64,000 bases of DNA from a bacterium (GCA_021817145.1 JAKAVV010000001.1:152360-216359); one strand, 5' to 3'. Shown: positions 1 through 9,103, counted from the stretch's first letter. A program made the numbers and translations. The notes: generated by a model from the sequence alone, not told the origin.

Positions 1-1
1 G

Positions 2-151
2 TATAAAAATCTTATTAATAAAATCACCCAAATCAATGGTAAAGGGGAAAATCTTAATTCAACATTAGATGCTCAAGAAGTCCAGGATTTTTTTCGTAGA
101 GTCGAGAATTCTATTAATGAGGGGGGTAATCCAAATGAAAACAAAGATTAA
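2..151 (+). CDS. C-terminal end of an unknown upstream protein (partial)
   Basis: The frame beginning at base 2 is open for 49 codons to a TAA at 149-151 and is absent from the ORF track because it has no start in the window. The encoded tail is hydrophilic and Asn/Glu-rich, with the stretch DAQEVQDFFRRVENSINEGG. It overlaps the start of the next gene by 17 bases, as in a tight operon. I do not recognise the family. It could be chance, but the composition looks like real protein and the next gene's ribosome-binding site lies inside it. Confidence 0.5.
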   Translation, partial: YKNLINKITQINGKGENLNSTLDAQEVQDFFRRVENSINEGGNPNENKD

Positions 152-542
152 GAAAGACAATTGTGAAACCCAAACCTCTAAAAGCATTCCGACAAATACG
201 ACAAATACTAATAGGGAAGTCAATGCTCTCCTGGTTTTTAAAAGACATGAAAATGATGAGCCTATTCAAACAGATGATCTGTTTTCTTCTTCGGGGGAAA
301 TGGTGTACTGCGAAGTTTACAAAGCCGGAGGTCGTTCTTCTCAAAAAGACCCTGGTATACTTCTTAAACAACAAGAGAACAAATTGGGGAAAACATATCC
401 CTGGCCTGATTATGAAATTATCCGTGAAGGAATCAGCGTTTCAAAAGACAAAGATGCGCTTGAAAAGTTTTATTTGGAGTATCCTGAGTGTAAAAAATAC
501 CCGGTTCAAAACCTTGAAGATGGAATTCAAGTAAAAGATTAG
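135..542 (+). CDS. Small hydrophilic protein of unknown function
   Basis: The ORF track starts at 69, but the ATG at 135 is preceded by GAGGGGGG at a spacing of 8, so a 135-residue product is preferred. The protein is soluble with no signal peptide. The first 30 residues are Thr/Asn/Lys-rich and look disordered; a more ordered part follows (NALLVFKRHE, then PWPDYEIIREG). No family is recognised. Its stop codon directly abuts the ATG of the HD-domain gene, so the two are probably translated together. Confidence 0.6.
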   Translation: MKTKIKKDNCETQTSKSIPTNTTNTNREVNALLVFKRHENDEPIQTDDLFSSSGEMVYCEVYKAGGRSSQKDPGILLKQQENKLGKTYPWPDYEIIREGISVSKDKDALEKFYLEYPECKKYPVQNLEDGIQVKD

Positions 543-1157
543 ATGAATTTATTGCAAAGTGATTTTTTTACAGATCAAAGCTTTGAAAAAGAGCTGATGG
601 AAATAAAAGACCCTGAATTTCTAAAGAAAGAGCTTTTAGAAAAACTCAAAGATGGGCAGAAATATGCGGTCATGGAAGAAGCAGTAGAGTTTGCTGAAAA
701 AGCGCATAAGAACCAGAAAAGAGATGAGGGAACATCCTACATCTTACATCCACTTCGAGTTGCGATTCGACTTTATCACAGTGGGTACCGTTCCCCTGAA
801 ATTTTAGCTGTTGCTCTGCTGCACGATGTTCTCGAAGATTCTCAAACCAACCCTATGACTTTGAAGAAAAAATTTGGTTCGCGAATAGGAGATGCTGTTC
901 TTACTTTGAGCAAGCAAACCGTAAATGGTAAAATCTCCAATCCCGTTTATTTTCAGAGACTTCAGAGCGCTGGAGCTGAAATTCAAGCGATTAAGATTTT
1001 TGATCGGATAGATAATCTTTATTCTTTGCGTTTAATTGATAATCACAAAAAGAAGGAACAGTATCTGCAAGAAACTCAAAAGTATTTTCTCGATTTAGCA
1101 AAAAGTTCTTCTGTTTTAAAAAAAAATTTAGATTTAGCTATCTCGCAGATCTCTTGA
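543..1157 (+). CDS. HD-domain protein of the RelA/SpoT hydrolase type (small alarmone hydrolase-like)
   Basis: This 204-aa cytosolic protein carries the metal-dependent HD fold of (p)ppGpp hydrolases. The pattern AHKNQKRDEGTSYILHP is the first conserved helix pair with its metal-binding His, LLHDVLED is the HD motif, and KIFDRIDNL matches the later conserved Asp region (KLADRLHN in classical enzymes). There is no synthetase, TGS or ACT domain, so it resembles stand-alone hydrolases of the Mesh1/SAH type. A hydrolase acting on ppGpp or a related nucleotide is inferred; the substrate is not shown. It begins immediately after the unknown 135-aa gene and ends 54 bases from a convergent gene. Confidence 0.75.
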   Translation: MNLLQSDFFTDQSFEKELMEIKDPEFLKKELLEKLKDGQKYAVMEEAVEFAEKAHKNQKRDEGTSYILHPLRVAIRLYHSGYRSPEILAVALLHDVLEDSQTNPMTLKKKFGSRIGDAVLTLSKQTVNGKISNPVYFQRLQSAGAEIQAIKIFDRIDNLYSLRLIDNHKKKEQYLQETQKYFLDLAKSSSVLKKNLDLAISQIS

Positions 1158-1211
1158 TAATCGATTGAGGCATCTTTTAATTTCTTTTGGTTTGGATTGG
1201 TAGGCAGGACG

Positions 1212-2204
1212 TCAGATATTTAAGTTTTTAAAGGCTGCCTTAAACTGTTGGCTGGCTTTCTCGGCAGCATCCTGAATAGGTCCCTCCAGTTCAGGGTTAA
1301 ACGAGTTGGGGACAAGGGTGCTTAACAAGCCGGGTGAAGCTCCAACAGGAGTATCGGAATTTGAAGCTAATTCTTTTTTCTTTTCCAGCAGGAACTGCTG
1401 CATTTTACCTTGATACTCCTGGAGTTCTTGCCCTTCAGGAGATTGACTTAATTGAGAAGTAAAGCTATTTTCATCATCTTTGAATCGTTTGAATAGTTCA
1501 TCCGCTTTTTCTTTCAGTTCTGAGGTGGGAAGTCCAACTTTTAAGATGTTCATTTGCAAGTTTTCTTCAAATTCATTCAGACCAGTTTCAGCTCTGGCTA
1601 CTGAAGCCTGGAGCTGGGCTTGAACCTGTGGTTCTGTTAACTGCCCTATATTATTTTGGATCTCTTGTTGATACGATTCTGCGAAACTTTTAACGTAAGC
1701 TTGTTTTTGTTCAGCTGTATTTTGTTGAAAAAGGGAGGTTTGTTTAGATTCCCAATTTTGTCTGGCAGCAGCCTGTGTCTGTGTTTCCCCACCATTAAAC
1801 AGCTTTGGATTTCCTTGTGAATCCAGGAGAGGGTTTCCGTTTTTGTCAAATTCATAGTGTTGGGAAGAAAAGAGCTCACCTTTTTCTTGCATCAAATTTC
1901 CAAATTCATTTGACCAGATCGTACTGTGAACATTGTAAAAAGTGTTTGCTTTTTGGGCTGCTGTGTCTGCCGCTTCTTTTGGGAAAGTGGGGAGCCCTGA
2001 TGTATTCATCAGCTGCTGTTCTTCTTCCATCTGCCTCTGCATTTGCTGCTGCATGAGAAGCATTTCTTGATGAATTCTGTTAAATACTAACTCCTGAGTC
2101 TGGTTATTAGACGCTAATCCTTGATAAGCTTTTTGAAAAACGCCTGACTGATTTTGAGAACCGGCAGATCGAATTATTCCTAAAGCTAACCCTGCTAACT
2201 GCAT
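1212..2204 (-). CDS. Gln-rich coiled-coil protein of unknown function
   Basis: A 330-aa protein with no signal peptide or membrane segment. It has an alanine/glycine-containing N-terminus, a stretch rich in Gln and Met (EMLLMQQQMQRQMEEEQQ) and long predicted helices full of Gln, Glu and Lys. Composition suggests an extended coiled-coil or partly disordered structural protein. No enzymatic motif was found. The start ATG at 2204 has no good Shine-Dalgarno sequence. It follows serS on the same strand after a 92-base AT-rich gap. Confidence 0.6.
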   Translation of the reverse strand: MQLAGLALGIIRSAGSQNQSGVFQKAYQGLASNNQTQELVFNRIHQEMLLMQQQMQRQMEEEQQLMNTSGLPTFPKEAADTAAQKANTFYNVHSTIWSNEFGNLMQEKGELFSSQHYEFDKNGNPLLDSQGNPKLFNGGETQTQAAARQNWESKQTSLFQQNTAEQKQAYVKSFAESYQQEIQNNIGQLTEPQVQAQLQASVARAETGLNEFEENLQMNILKVGLPTSELKEKADELFKRFKDDENSFTSQLSQSPEGQELQEYQGKMQQFLLEKKKELASNSDTPVGASPGLLSTLVPNSFNPELEGPIQDAAEKASQQFKAAFKNLNI

Positions 2205-2296
2205 ACTTTTATTTTATCACAAATTTGTTAAATTTTTGTTACCTTTTTGTAAATATTTTCTTAACAATTTTATCTTTTTAAATAGAAGACCTGGGT

Positions 2297-3571
2297 TTAT
2301 AGTTTTAATCTTCCGCCCATGTATGGTCTCAGTATTTCAGGGACAACCACTGACCCGTCTTCTTCTTGATAGTTTTCAAGAATCGCTATCATGACTCTTG
2401 GGAGGGCAAGCCCAGAACCATTTAAAGTATGCACAAATTCTGGCTTTTCTTGAGGGGCTCTGCGAAATCGGATATTTGCCCTTCTTGCCTGGAAAGCTTC
2501 AAAATTAGAAACAGAGGAGACTTCAAGCCACTTCTCTTCAGCAGGAGACCAGGCTTCTATATCATAGCATTTTGCAGCAGAGAACCCCATGTCACCCGCG
2601 CAGAGCAAGAGGACTCGATAAGGGATATTAAGCACTTGGAGAATCTCTTCAGCATCATTCAGCAGTTTTTCATGTTCCTGGTAAGAATCTTCTGGATTGG
2701 TTAATTTGACAAGTTCTACTTTGTCAAATTGATGAAGTCTTTTCAATCCTCTGGTTTCAGATCCTGCTGCTCCAGCTTCTCTTCTGAAACAGGCTGTATA
2801 GGAAACATAATATTTAGGCAGCTCCTCAAAATTTAAAATCTCGTCTCGATGGAGATTAGTTACAGGAACTTCTGCTGTTGGGATTAAAAAAAGATCATCT
2901 TTTTCACAGGAATACATGTCCTCTTCAAATTTTGGCAGCTGCCCTGTTCCAACCATAATTTCTCGTTTTACAAGATAAGGGGGATAGATTTCTTTATATC
3001 CATGTTTTGCCACGTGAAAATCCAGCATGAATTGAATTAAAGCTCTTTGAAGTTTCGCTCCTGTTCCTGTATAAAGAGAGAAGAGGGGTCCAGATAGTTT
3101 AGAAGCCCGTTTTTGGTCTAAAATTTCAAGTGATTCTCCGATTTCCCAGTGAGGTTTTATTGGAAAATTGAATTTCCTTTTTTCCCCCCAGGTTCTGATG
3201 ATTTGATTTTCTGAAGCGTCTTTTCCACTGGGAACAGTTTCATGAGGGATGTTTGGAAAAAATAATAGGCGCTGGTTTAAAGTGTTTTCTAAATTGGTTA
3301 ATTCAGTTTCTATCTCTTTAATTTTAAGATTGATTTTTCTCACTTCTTCCTGTTTTTCTTCCGTGTTTTCCCCTGCCTTTTTTAATTTTCCGATCTGTTC
3401 AGATGTTTGATTTCTTTCTTTTTTTAATCCATCGGATTGGATGAGCAGCTGCCTCCACTTCTCATCTAATGACAGAAACTCATTTAGAACAGAGATAGAT
3501 GTCCCCCCTCTTTTCATTAAACCTTCTCGTATTTTTTCGGGCTGCTGTCGGATAAATTTTTGTTCCAGCAT
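2297..3571 (-). CDS. serS: Seryl-tRNA synthetase
   Basis: This class II aminoacyl-tRNA synthetase charges tRNA-Ser with serine in the cytosol. The 424-aa length is typical. The N-terminal part (about 30-105) is the long antiparallel coiled-coil arm that grips the tRNA variable arm. Class II motif 2 is seen in [21 protein letters not shown], and motif 3 in [19 protein letters not shown] with the ATP-binding Arg. Its ATG shares one base with the stop of the upstream PilT-like gene (TAATG), so it is probably translationally coupled to that gene. Confidence 0.97.
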   Translation of the reverse strand: MLEQKFIRQQPEKIREGLMKRGGTSISVLNEFLSLDEKWRQLLIQSDGLKKERNQTSEQIGKLKKAGENTEEKQEEVRKINLKIKEIETELTNLENTLNQRLLFFPNIPHETVPSGKDASENQIIRTWGEKRKFNFPIKPHWEIGESLEILDQKRASKLSGPLFSLYTGTGAKLQRALIQFMLDFHVAKHGYKEIYPPYLVKREIMVGTGQLPKFEEDMYSCEKDDLFLIPTAEVPVTNLHRDEILNFEELPKYYVSYTACFRREAGAAGSETRGLKRLHQFDKVELVKLTNPEDSYQEHEKLLNDAEEILQVLNIPYRVLLLCAGDMGFSAAKCYDIEAWSPAEEKWLEVSSVSNFEAFQARRANIRFRRAPQEKPEFVHTLNGSGLALPRVMIAILENYQEEDGSVVVPEILRPYMGGRLKL

Positions 3572-4635
3572 TAGATTGCCAGAGCAGACATTCGCTTTAA
3601 TTCTTCAGGTCTAGCTGCTTTTGCCTGCGCCTCCTCCATGTCAATTAAATTTTTCTTTGAGAGATTGCGAAGAAATAGCTCTTGTGAAATCATTCCTTGA
3701 TCCCTGTTGTTATTCATTAAGGAAACCAGCTGCTGCAGTTTTCCTTCCCTTATGATGTTTTTTACATTGGCTGTTCCTGTTAAGATTTCCAGTCCCAAAA
3801 CAGTTCCTCCCCCTTTTTTGTTGAGTAAAAGCTGGCTGACTGCGAGTTCAAGTCCAGCAGAGATCTGGCTTTTTATGATTTGTTGATAATGGGGGGGCGC
3901 CATCTCAATGATTTGTTCTAATGCCATAATAACTCCATTGGCTTTTATAGTGGCAATGACCAGGATTCCAGAGGATGCCGCTGCCAGGACTTCTGTGGTT
4001 GTTTCAAAATCTGGAAATTCTGTTACAGCCATGATATCTGGATTTTGTCGTAAAGCCGTTTGAATCGCTTGTTTGTAAGTTGGGGCATCTGTTCCGATTT
4101 CTCTTTGATAGATAACCCCTTTTTTATTTCGAAGCAAGAATTCAATTGGGTTTTCTAGACTGACAATCTGAATCGACCGATTTTCCAGGAGAAAATCCAG
4201 GAGAGCTGCTAAAGTTTGAGATTTTCCACTTGCTTTTGGTCCTGCAATCAAGATCAAGCCTTGAGGTTTTACGACTGTTTCTTTTAAAATAGGGGGAAGT
4301 CCAAGTGTTTCAAGTGACTGCGGGGTAGGGGGTGTTAAACGAAAAACAGCTGCTAATGAGCCTCTTTGATAAAAGATATTAGCCCTGAACCGGCTTACTC
4401 CTTCGACACTGTACCCTGTATTGAGTTCTTTCTGCTTCTCAAGCGTTTCTTTTTGGGATGGAGTCAGCGCATTGTCTAAAATAGTTTTAACTTCAGTTAC
4501 GGATAAAATGTCATTGGTCAAAGGAAGAAGGAGATTTTCTTGAGTTTTGCAGAGAGGAGGACTTCCGCCTACAAGATGCAGAATTAAGCCTTTTCTTTCA
4601 ATCATGAGAATGAGGAGTTGATTTAAATCCATCAT
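3571..4635 (-). CDS. Degenerate PilT-like ATPase (GspE/PilT superfamily)
   Basis: A 354-aa protein with full-length similarity to PilT retraction ATPases. The N-terminal domain ends in [18 protein letters not shown]. The ATPase core has a changed Walker A ([10 protein letters not shown] instead of GPTGSGKST), an Asp box SLENPIEF (normally TIEDPIE), a Walker [11 protein letters not shown], and a lost His box (ATIKANGV where PilT has STLHTVDA). The C-terminal retraction motif is partly kept ([10 protein letters not shown]). A canonical pilT lies at 16.9-18 kb, so this is a second, divergent copy. It may bind nucleotide with altered turnover or act as a regulator; that is inference. It sits between a receiver protein and serS. 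Confidence 0.8.
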   Translation of the reverse strand: MMDLNQLLILMIERKGLILHLVGGSPPLCKTQENLLLPLTNDILSVTEVKTILDNALTPSQKETLEKQKELNTGYSVEGVSRFRANIFYQRGSLAAVFRLTPPTPQSLETLGLPPILKETVVKPQGLILIAGPKASGKSQTLAALLDFLLENRSIQIVSLENPIEFLLRNKKGVIYQREIGTDAPTYKQAIQTALRQNPDIMAVTEFPDFETTTEVLAAASSGILVIATIKANGVIMALEQIIEMAPPHYQQIIKSQISAGLELAVSQLLLNKKGGGTVLGLEILTGTANVKNIIREGKLQQLVSLMNNNRDQGMISQELFLRNLSKKNLIDMEEAQAKAARPEELKRMSALAI

Positions 4636-4638
4636 GGC

Positions 4639-5016
4639 TTAAATGCTAAGAATCTCCTTTATTCGATTGACTAAATGAGTTGGACGAAAAGGTTTTGTTA
4701 TATGTTCGTTAATTCCGATCTGCGCGGATTTTAATTTGTCTTTTTCCTGCCCTCTTGCTGTTAATGCAATGATATAGATATTTTCATATTCAGGGTTCTC
4801 TTTTATTTTTTTAGCAAATTCATATCCATCCATATAGGGCATCATAATATCCAGAAGAATTAAATCGGGAAGGGTTTGAGACAGCACTTGTATGGCTTCA
4901 AGAGGATCAGAAGCGGTTAAAACATTAAATCCTTCCATTTCCAGGATTAAGCGAAGAGATCTCTGAATGTACGGTTCATCATCCACTACAAGGATCTTTT
5001 GGCTTTTTTTTTCCAT
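4639..5016 (-). CDS. Single-domain response regulator (CheY-like receiver)
   Basis: A 125-aa receiver with no output domain. The acidic pocket is VVDDEP near the N-terminus, the phospho-acceptor Asp lies in LILLDIMMPYMDG, the switch Thr in IIALTARG and the conserved Lys in TKPF. Phosphorylation would be by a kinase outside this operon. It lies 3 bases upstream of the PilT-like ATPase and 5 bases downstream of the radical SAM gene, so it may control motility or the radical SAM pathway. PilG/PilH-like or CheY-like roles are both possible. Confidence 0.9.
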   Translation of the reverse strand: MEKKSQKILVVDDEPYIQRSLRLILEMEGFNVLTASDPLEAIQVLSQTLPDLILLDIMMPYMDGYEFAKKIKENPEYENIYIIALTARGQEKDKLKSAQIGINEHITKPFRPTHLVNRIKEILSI

Positions 5017-5021
5017 AAAAA

Positions 5022-6308
5022 TTAAGAGGCTTTAACCTGATGGGCAATCACGCAATTTCCGTCGGGATAATTTAAATTTTTATCCATAAACAGGGCTCTT
5101 GCCCTGCATCCCCCTCTGCAGCTGGAAAAATAGCTGCAGGCTGAACAGGTTTGATTTCCTTCAAATTCCCTGAACTGCGCCAGTACTGCTGCATTGTCCC
5201 AGATTTGTTTCAAAGTTTTCTCTCTGATTGTTCCCGCAGAAAATAGATCTTTCAGGAATCCTGTTGGGGAGACGTTTCCTCTAGGGTCAATATGACAGAT
5301 TAATGTGCCGCACTTGCATCCGAATCCATCAAACATTAAATTTTGTCCTGCCCGAAAAGGGACGTAATGAGGAATTTCAATCTTAATATGAGTATTTTTT
5401 TGAATTTTTAGAGCGGCTTCCCATAATTTATTAGACTCTTCAAGGGTTAACAGCAGTTGAGGATTTTGGGCCGCTCTCCCAACAGGCATGATGGTTTCTA
5501 AAAGTATTTTTTCTACTTTTAACTTTTCCGCAATTCGAATTAAAGAGGGGAGTTCGGAAATATTGGGTTTCATAAAAACCATTTGAAGAGAGATGGGGAT
5601 GCTTAATTCTTTTAAATTTTTAATTCCTCGCAAGGTTTTTCGGAACGATCCGGATTTCCCGCGGATATAATCATAAACTTTTTCACTTCCCCCTTCCATG
5701 CTGATTTTTAAGGATTTAATTTTCAAACCTTTTAATCTTCTCGCTGCCTCTTTTGTGGCTGCAGCAGCATTGGTTGAAAGACGCACAGAAACACCGCGTA
5801 GATTGGCATGAGCGATAATTTCGGGAAGGTCTTCCCTAAGGAGAGGTTCTCCGCCACCAAGGGATAGTTCGAAACATCCAATGGAAGCCATTTCATCAAT
5901 TAATTTCTTGATTTCCGGAGTTTTTAATTCGTCGGGGTATGAACTGCCGGAAGAAGAGAAACAGTGGCGGCAGGAAAAATTGCAGGACTTTGTGATTGAG
6001 AAATAGACTTTTAAAGGAGCTGAAAGGTGGTCTTCTTTAGATAAGTCTCTTCCAATAAAAGTTCCCGTGAACTTTCCTTTAGAATCTAAAATTTCAATGC
6101 TCTGGCACAATTGAACAAAAGTTTCAAAATTTCTCTGCTGGATTCTGTCTTCCAGCGCTTTATAAATTTGAGGAAGAGTTTTGGTTTCAGTTAATTCGAA
6201 GATTTCTGCTGCATCGTGGTCAAAAGGAATATAATCCGCTCTTTCCCTGTCATAGATAATACATCCAAAATGCTCTTTTCTCCCAATGAACCTGGTTAAT
6301 CCTGCCAA
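5022..6308 (-). CDS. Radical SAM protein with PqqD-like N-terminus and SPASM C-terminus
   Basis: A 428-aa enzyme. The first ~90 residues resemble a PqqD/peptide-recognition domain (DRERADYIPFDHDAAEIFEL). The radical SAM core carries CNFSCRHC, the CxxxCxxC site of the 4Fe-4S cluster, followed by the GGGEPLL SAM-binding segment. The C-terminal SPASM domain shows a Cys-rich ending (CSACSYFSSCRGGCRAR and a final C) for auxiliary Fe-S clusters. This architecture fits peptide-modifying enzymes (PqqE, MftC) and also AhbD-like heme-pathway enzymes. The start is TTG, supported by AAGGGGGAGAGA just upstream. No precursor peptide gene was seen nearby, so the substrate is unknown. Confidence 0.88.
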   Translation of the reverse strand: MAGLTRFIGRKEHFGCIIYDRERADYIPFDHDAAEIFELTETKTLPQIYKALEDRIQQRNFETFVQLCQSIEILDSKGKFTGTFIGRDLSKEDHLSAPLKVYFSITKSCNFSCRHCFSSSGSSYPDELKTPEIKKLIDEMASIGCFELSLGGGEPLLREDLPEIIAHANLRGVSVRLSTNAAAATKEAARRLKGLKIKSLKISMEGGSEKVYDYIRGKSGSFRKTLRGIKNLKELSIPISLQMVFMKPNISELPSLIRIAEKLKVEKILLETIMPVGRAAQNPQLLLTLEESNKLWEAALKIQKNTHIKIEIPHYVPFRAGQNLMFDGFGCKCGTLICHIDPRGNVSPTGFLKDLFSAGTIREKTLKQIWDNAAVLAQFREFEGNQTCSACSYFSSCRGGCRARALFMDKNLNYPDGNCVIAHQVKAS

Positions 6309-6337
6309 TCTCTCTCCCCCTTTCCTGTTTTTCTTTA

Positions 6338-6346
6338 TGGTATAAT
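6338..6346 (+). promoter_or_regulatory. Extended -10 promoter for argF
   Basis: TGGTATAAT is a perfect TATAAT hexamer preceded by the TG-N extension. No TTGACA-like hexamer lies 16-18 bases upstream, as expected for extended -10 promoters. It precedes argF by about 85 bases and is divergent from the radical SAM gene. Confidence 0.65.
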
Positions 6347-6431
6347 GTTAACCTTTTTTCTCTTCCTTGAAAAGGACTCCTTCAAAAAATGGTGTATTCA
6401 TGTATCAAAACTTATTGATAAGGGGGACAAT

Positions 6432-7397
6432 ATGAATTTATCAGGCAGAAGTTTTATCGTTATGAATGATTTTTCCGAGAATGAACTGCGTGAGGTTCTT
6501 AAGCTTTCACAAGAGCTTAAAAATGAGTTAAAGAATAATAAATCTCGCAAGTATCTTGAAGGTAGAACTTTGGCTATGATTTTTGAAAAGCCTTCCACCC
6601 GAACAAGGGTCAGTTTTGAAACAGGAATGTTTCAATTAGGCGGACATGCTCTTTATCTTTCTGCTTCTGATCTCCAATTGGGCAGGGGAGAAACGATTGA
6701 AGACACAGCAAAAGTTTTATCAGGGTATGTGGACTGCATTATGGCAAGGACTTTTAAACATGATACTGCTGCTAAACTTGCAGAATTTGCGACAGTTCCC
6801 GTGATCAATGGATTAAGCGATTTAGAGCATCCTTGTCAAATCCTGGCTGATTTGTTAACCATTTATGAAGAAAAAAGAGATTTTAAAGGGTTAAAAATTG
6901 CCTATATTGGGGACGGAAACAATGTGGCTCATTCTTTAATGATAGGCTGCGCAAAACTGGGAATGAATGTTTCAGTGGCTTCCCCCAAAGGGTATGCTCC
7001 AGATCAGAAGATTACAGCAGTAGCCCATCAGGAAGCAGAAAATCATGGAGGGATTCTTGAAATCACGACAGACCCAGAAAAAGCCGCTCATCAGGCTGAT
7101 ATTCTTTATACAGATGTCTGGGTCAGTATGGGACAGGATAAAGAACAAGAAGAGAGATTGAAAGTGTTTAAACCTTATCAGATTAATAAAGCACTGCTCT
7201 CAAAAGCCAAGAATGACTCTATTGTTCTTCACTGTCTGCCTGCACATAGAGGACTTGAAATTACAGGAGAGGTTATGGATGGAGAGCGCTCCCGAATCTT
7301 TCAGCAGGCTGAAAACCGCCTTCATACCCAAAAAGCGCTGCTCTGTTCACTGATTAAAAACGTAAGCATGCTGTGGGAGCCTTCTCTAAAAAGCTGA
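6432..7397 (+). CDS. argF: Ornithine carbamoyltransferase
   Basis: This enzyme joins carbamoyl phosphate and ornithine to give citrulline in arginine synthesis. The start was moved from 6345 to the ATG at 6432, which has AGGGGG five bases upstream and gives the usual 321-residue length. Diagnostic motifs are STRTR (about 55-59, carbamoyl-phosphate binding), HPCQ (133-136), the SMG loop after DVWV (about 232-234, ornithine side) and HCLP (267-270, catalytic Cys). It stands alone here; no other arginine gene is in the window. Confidence 0.96.
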   Translation: MNLSGRSFIVMNDFSENELREVLKLSQELKNELKNNKSRKYLEGRTLAMIFEKPSTRTRVSFETGMFQLGGHALYLSASDLQLGRGETIEDTAKVLSGYVDCIMARTFKHDTAAKLAEFATVPVINGLSDLEHPCQILADLLTIYEEKRDFKGLKIAYIGDGNNVAHSLMIGCAKLGMNVSVASPKGYAPDQKITAVAHQEAENHGGILEITTDPEKAAHQADILYTDVWVSMGQDKEQEERLKVFKPYQINKALLSKAKNDSIVLHCLPAHRGLEITGEVMDGERSRIFQQAENRLHTQKALLCSLIKNVSMLWEPSLKS

Positions 7398-7425
7398 ATC
7401 AGAAGCTTATTTTCGGGTATAAGGA

Positions 7426-7656
7426 TTAAAATTGCCCTGACTGCCTGAATTTCACTCCCAGCATAATGCCTTTCATAAAATCATCGGCTTCTCCTGGGCT
7501 GAAAACAGAACTGCTTGGAGTAAACTGATCCTGACCATAAGAAGAAGGAGAGCTGGTTCCTGCCTGGATATTGGGTTGAGGTTGAGATTGAAATCCCCCT
7601 GTCCTTTCCCTAAGGGCTTGCATTGATCTGACTGAGGAGTTTGTCTGTATATTCAT
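7426..7656 (-). CDS. Small Ser/Gln/Pro-rich protein of unknown function
   Basis: A 76-residue protein with no Cys, signal peptide or membrane segment. The middle is low-complexity (Gln, Pro, Ser) and includes DQFTPSSS; the end is more ordered (ADDFMKGIMLGVKFRQ). It is convergent with argF, 28 bases away. No family is recognised and the ribosome-binding site is weak. It could be a spurious ORF, but its ATG and composition are plausible. Confidence 0.5.
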   Translation of the reverse strand: MNIQTNSSVRSMQALRERTGGFQSQPQPNIQAGTSSPSSYGQDQFTPSSSVFSPGEADDFMKGIMLGVKFRQSGQF

Positions 7657-7708
7657 GGCTCTAGATTTATTCTAGCATACCCTGGGGAAAAGAACAATAA
7701 ACAATAAG

Positions 7709-8419
7709 TTAAGATTGTAAACTTTTTGTTACCATTTCTTTTCCTTTTTTGATTCCGATTAATTTCTGCTGCATGGCGACAACAACAGCATGGGTTCTAT
7801 CGTTGACATGGAGTTTCTGGAAGATATTGCTGATGTGGTTTTTTATCGTCCTTTCTGTAATGGAGAGTTTTTGGGCAATCTCTTTATTGGATAATCCGTC
7901 AGCAACCCAGTTTAAAACTTCAATTTCCCGAGGAGTTAAGTGATCATAAACTTTTTCTTCAAGTCCTTGAGGAGTTTCATCTTTTTCATAAAATTCTCTA
8001 AATTCTTTCAGCAAAATGCTGGCAATTCGACTGGAAAGCAGAGCCTCCCCTTGAGAAATGGATCGAATGGCTCGCAGCAGCTGCTGAGGGGACTCATCTT
8101 TCAATAAATATCCCATAGCCCCTGCCTTTATGGCGGGAATTACAGCATTTGGATCATCGGCAATGGTCAGCATAATGACTTGAACCCCAGGATTCTGTTT
8201 ACGAATCAGTCGAGTGGCTTTGATTCCATCCAAGGCAGGCAGGGTAATGTCCATAAGCACCACATCAGGAAGGGTCTCTCCTATTTTTCGGATGGCATCA
8301 TTTCCATTTAATGCGTATCCTATGACCTCTATGTCTGGTTCTTTTTCCAGGACTCTTTTTAATCCCTCAATAAAGAAAAGCTGATCGTCAACAATAAAAA
8401 TTCGGGTCGAATTTTTCAT
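7709..8419 (-). CDS. NarL/FixJ-family response regulator
   Basis: A 236-aa transcription factor with a receiver (VDDQ acidic pair, phospho-Asp in VVLMDITLP, conserved Lys in LLKDE) and a C-terminal LuxR-type helix-turn-helix (LTPREIEVLNWVADGLSNKEIA, then ITERTIKNHISNIFQKL). The track starts at a TTG (8428); the ATG at 8419 overlaps the kinase stop as ATGA and is preferred. It is the partner of the histidine kinase encoded just upstream. The target genes are unknown. Confidence 0.92.
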   Translation of the reverse strand: MKNSTRIFIVDDQLFFIEGLKRVLEKEPDIEVIGYALNGNDAIRKIGETLPDVVLMDITLPALDGIKATRLIRKQNPGVQVIMLTIADDPNAVIPAIKAGAMGYLLKDESPQQLLRAIRSISQGEALLSSRIASILLKEFREFYEKDETPQGLEEKVYDHLTPREIEVLNWVADGLSNKEIAQKLSITERTIKNHISNIFQKLHVNDRTHAVVVAMQQKLIGIKKGKEMVTKSLQS

Positions 8420-9063
8420 GATTTGCAAGGAACCATGACTTTAAGCATAGTTCCTCTTCCGTTTTCAGATTCAATGATCAGTTCTCCCCCCATTTGTTCG
8501 GCTCGTTCTTTTATAAATTTTAAACCAAAATGGGGAGAGTTATTGGTTTTTTCCGTGAGGATCATTCCTGTTCCATTATCTTTTATAGAAGCAGAAAGAG
8601 CGTATTTTTGAATTTTCAGCGAAACTTCGCAAAATGTGGCTTGAGCGTGTTTTAAAATATTGTGCAGTCCTTCCTGGATAAACAATTGAACAAAATTTCT
8701 GACTTCGCGCGGCACTTCTGAATCTTCTCCTTCAGTTAGAAATCTGACTGGAATTTGAGCTCGTTCTTTGAAATCGTTGATAGAATCTCGGATCACTGGG
8801 ATCAAGGGCCACGGCTCTTCATTTCTAAGTTCATGGATCGCGTGCCTGATTTCAGTAACCGCAATTTTAATTGCCTGGCGAGCTCCTTCTAGATCTTCAG
8901 ACTTTCCTTCTTGTTCATATAAGTTTAAAAGGAATAGAGCATGGGAAAGAGTTTGAGCTGCTCGTGAATGAAGCTCTTCGCCAATTCTTCTTCTTTCTTC
9001 TTGAAGAAGTTCTTCCGGGCTTAAATTCGAATGGTCCTTTGCAGTGGAGCTGGAATTTCTCAT
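8416..9063 (-). CDS. Sensor histidine kinase, HisKA_3 (NarX/DegS) type, cytosolic
   Basis: The dimerisation/phosphoacceptor helix is EERRRIGEELHSRAAQTL, with the His in ELHS. The ATPase domain follows: N box in LHNILKHA, G1 box in IKDNGTGM, then HFGLKFIKERAEQMGG. No membrane segment or recognised sensor domain is present, so it would sense a cytosolic signal or a partner protein. The longest ORF begins at 9153, inside upp. I chose the ATG at 9063, which avoids that overlap and starts just before HisKA_3; an ATG at 9135 is also possible. It is coupled to the NarL-type regulator by ATGA. Confidence 0.85.
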   Translation of the reverse strand: MRNSSSTAKDHSNLSPEELLQEERRRIGEELHSRAAQTLSHALFLLNLYEQEGKSEDLEGARQAIKIAVTEIRHAIHELRNEEPWPLIPVIRDSINDFKERAQIPVRFLTEGEDSEVPREVRNFVQLFIQEGLHNILKHAQATFCEVSLKIQKYALSASIKDNGTGMILTEKTNNSPHFGLKFIKERAEQMGGELIIESENGRGTMLKVMVPCKS

Positions 9064-9103
9064 TGATAACTGTATTCTTACCAGGGGTTCATCATCCCTG
9101 CCA

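Noticed and set aside
163-534. 123-aa ORF in another frame at the left end
   Set aside because: It overlaps the better supported 135-aa gene and has no ribosome-binding site.
6345-6431. 29-residue N-terminal extension of argF
   Set aside because: Its ATG lies within the -10 promoter element; the internal ATG has a good ribosome-binding site and gives the family length.
7390-7420. Hairpin AAGCT...AGCTT between argF and the 76-aa gene as a terminator
   Set aside because: The stem is only five pairs and AT-rich; too weak to list as a feature.
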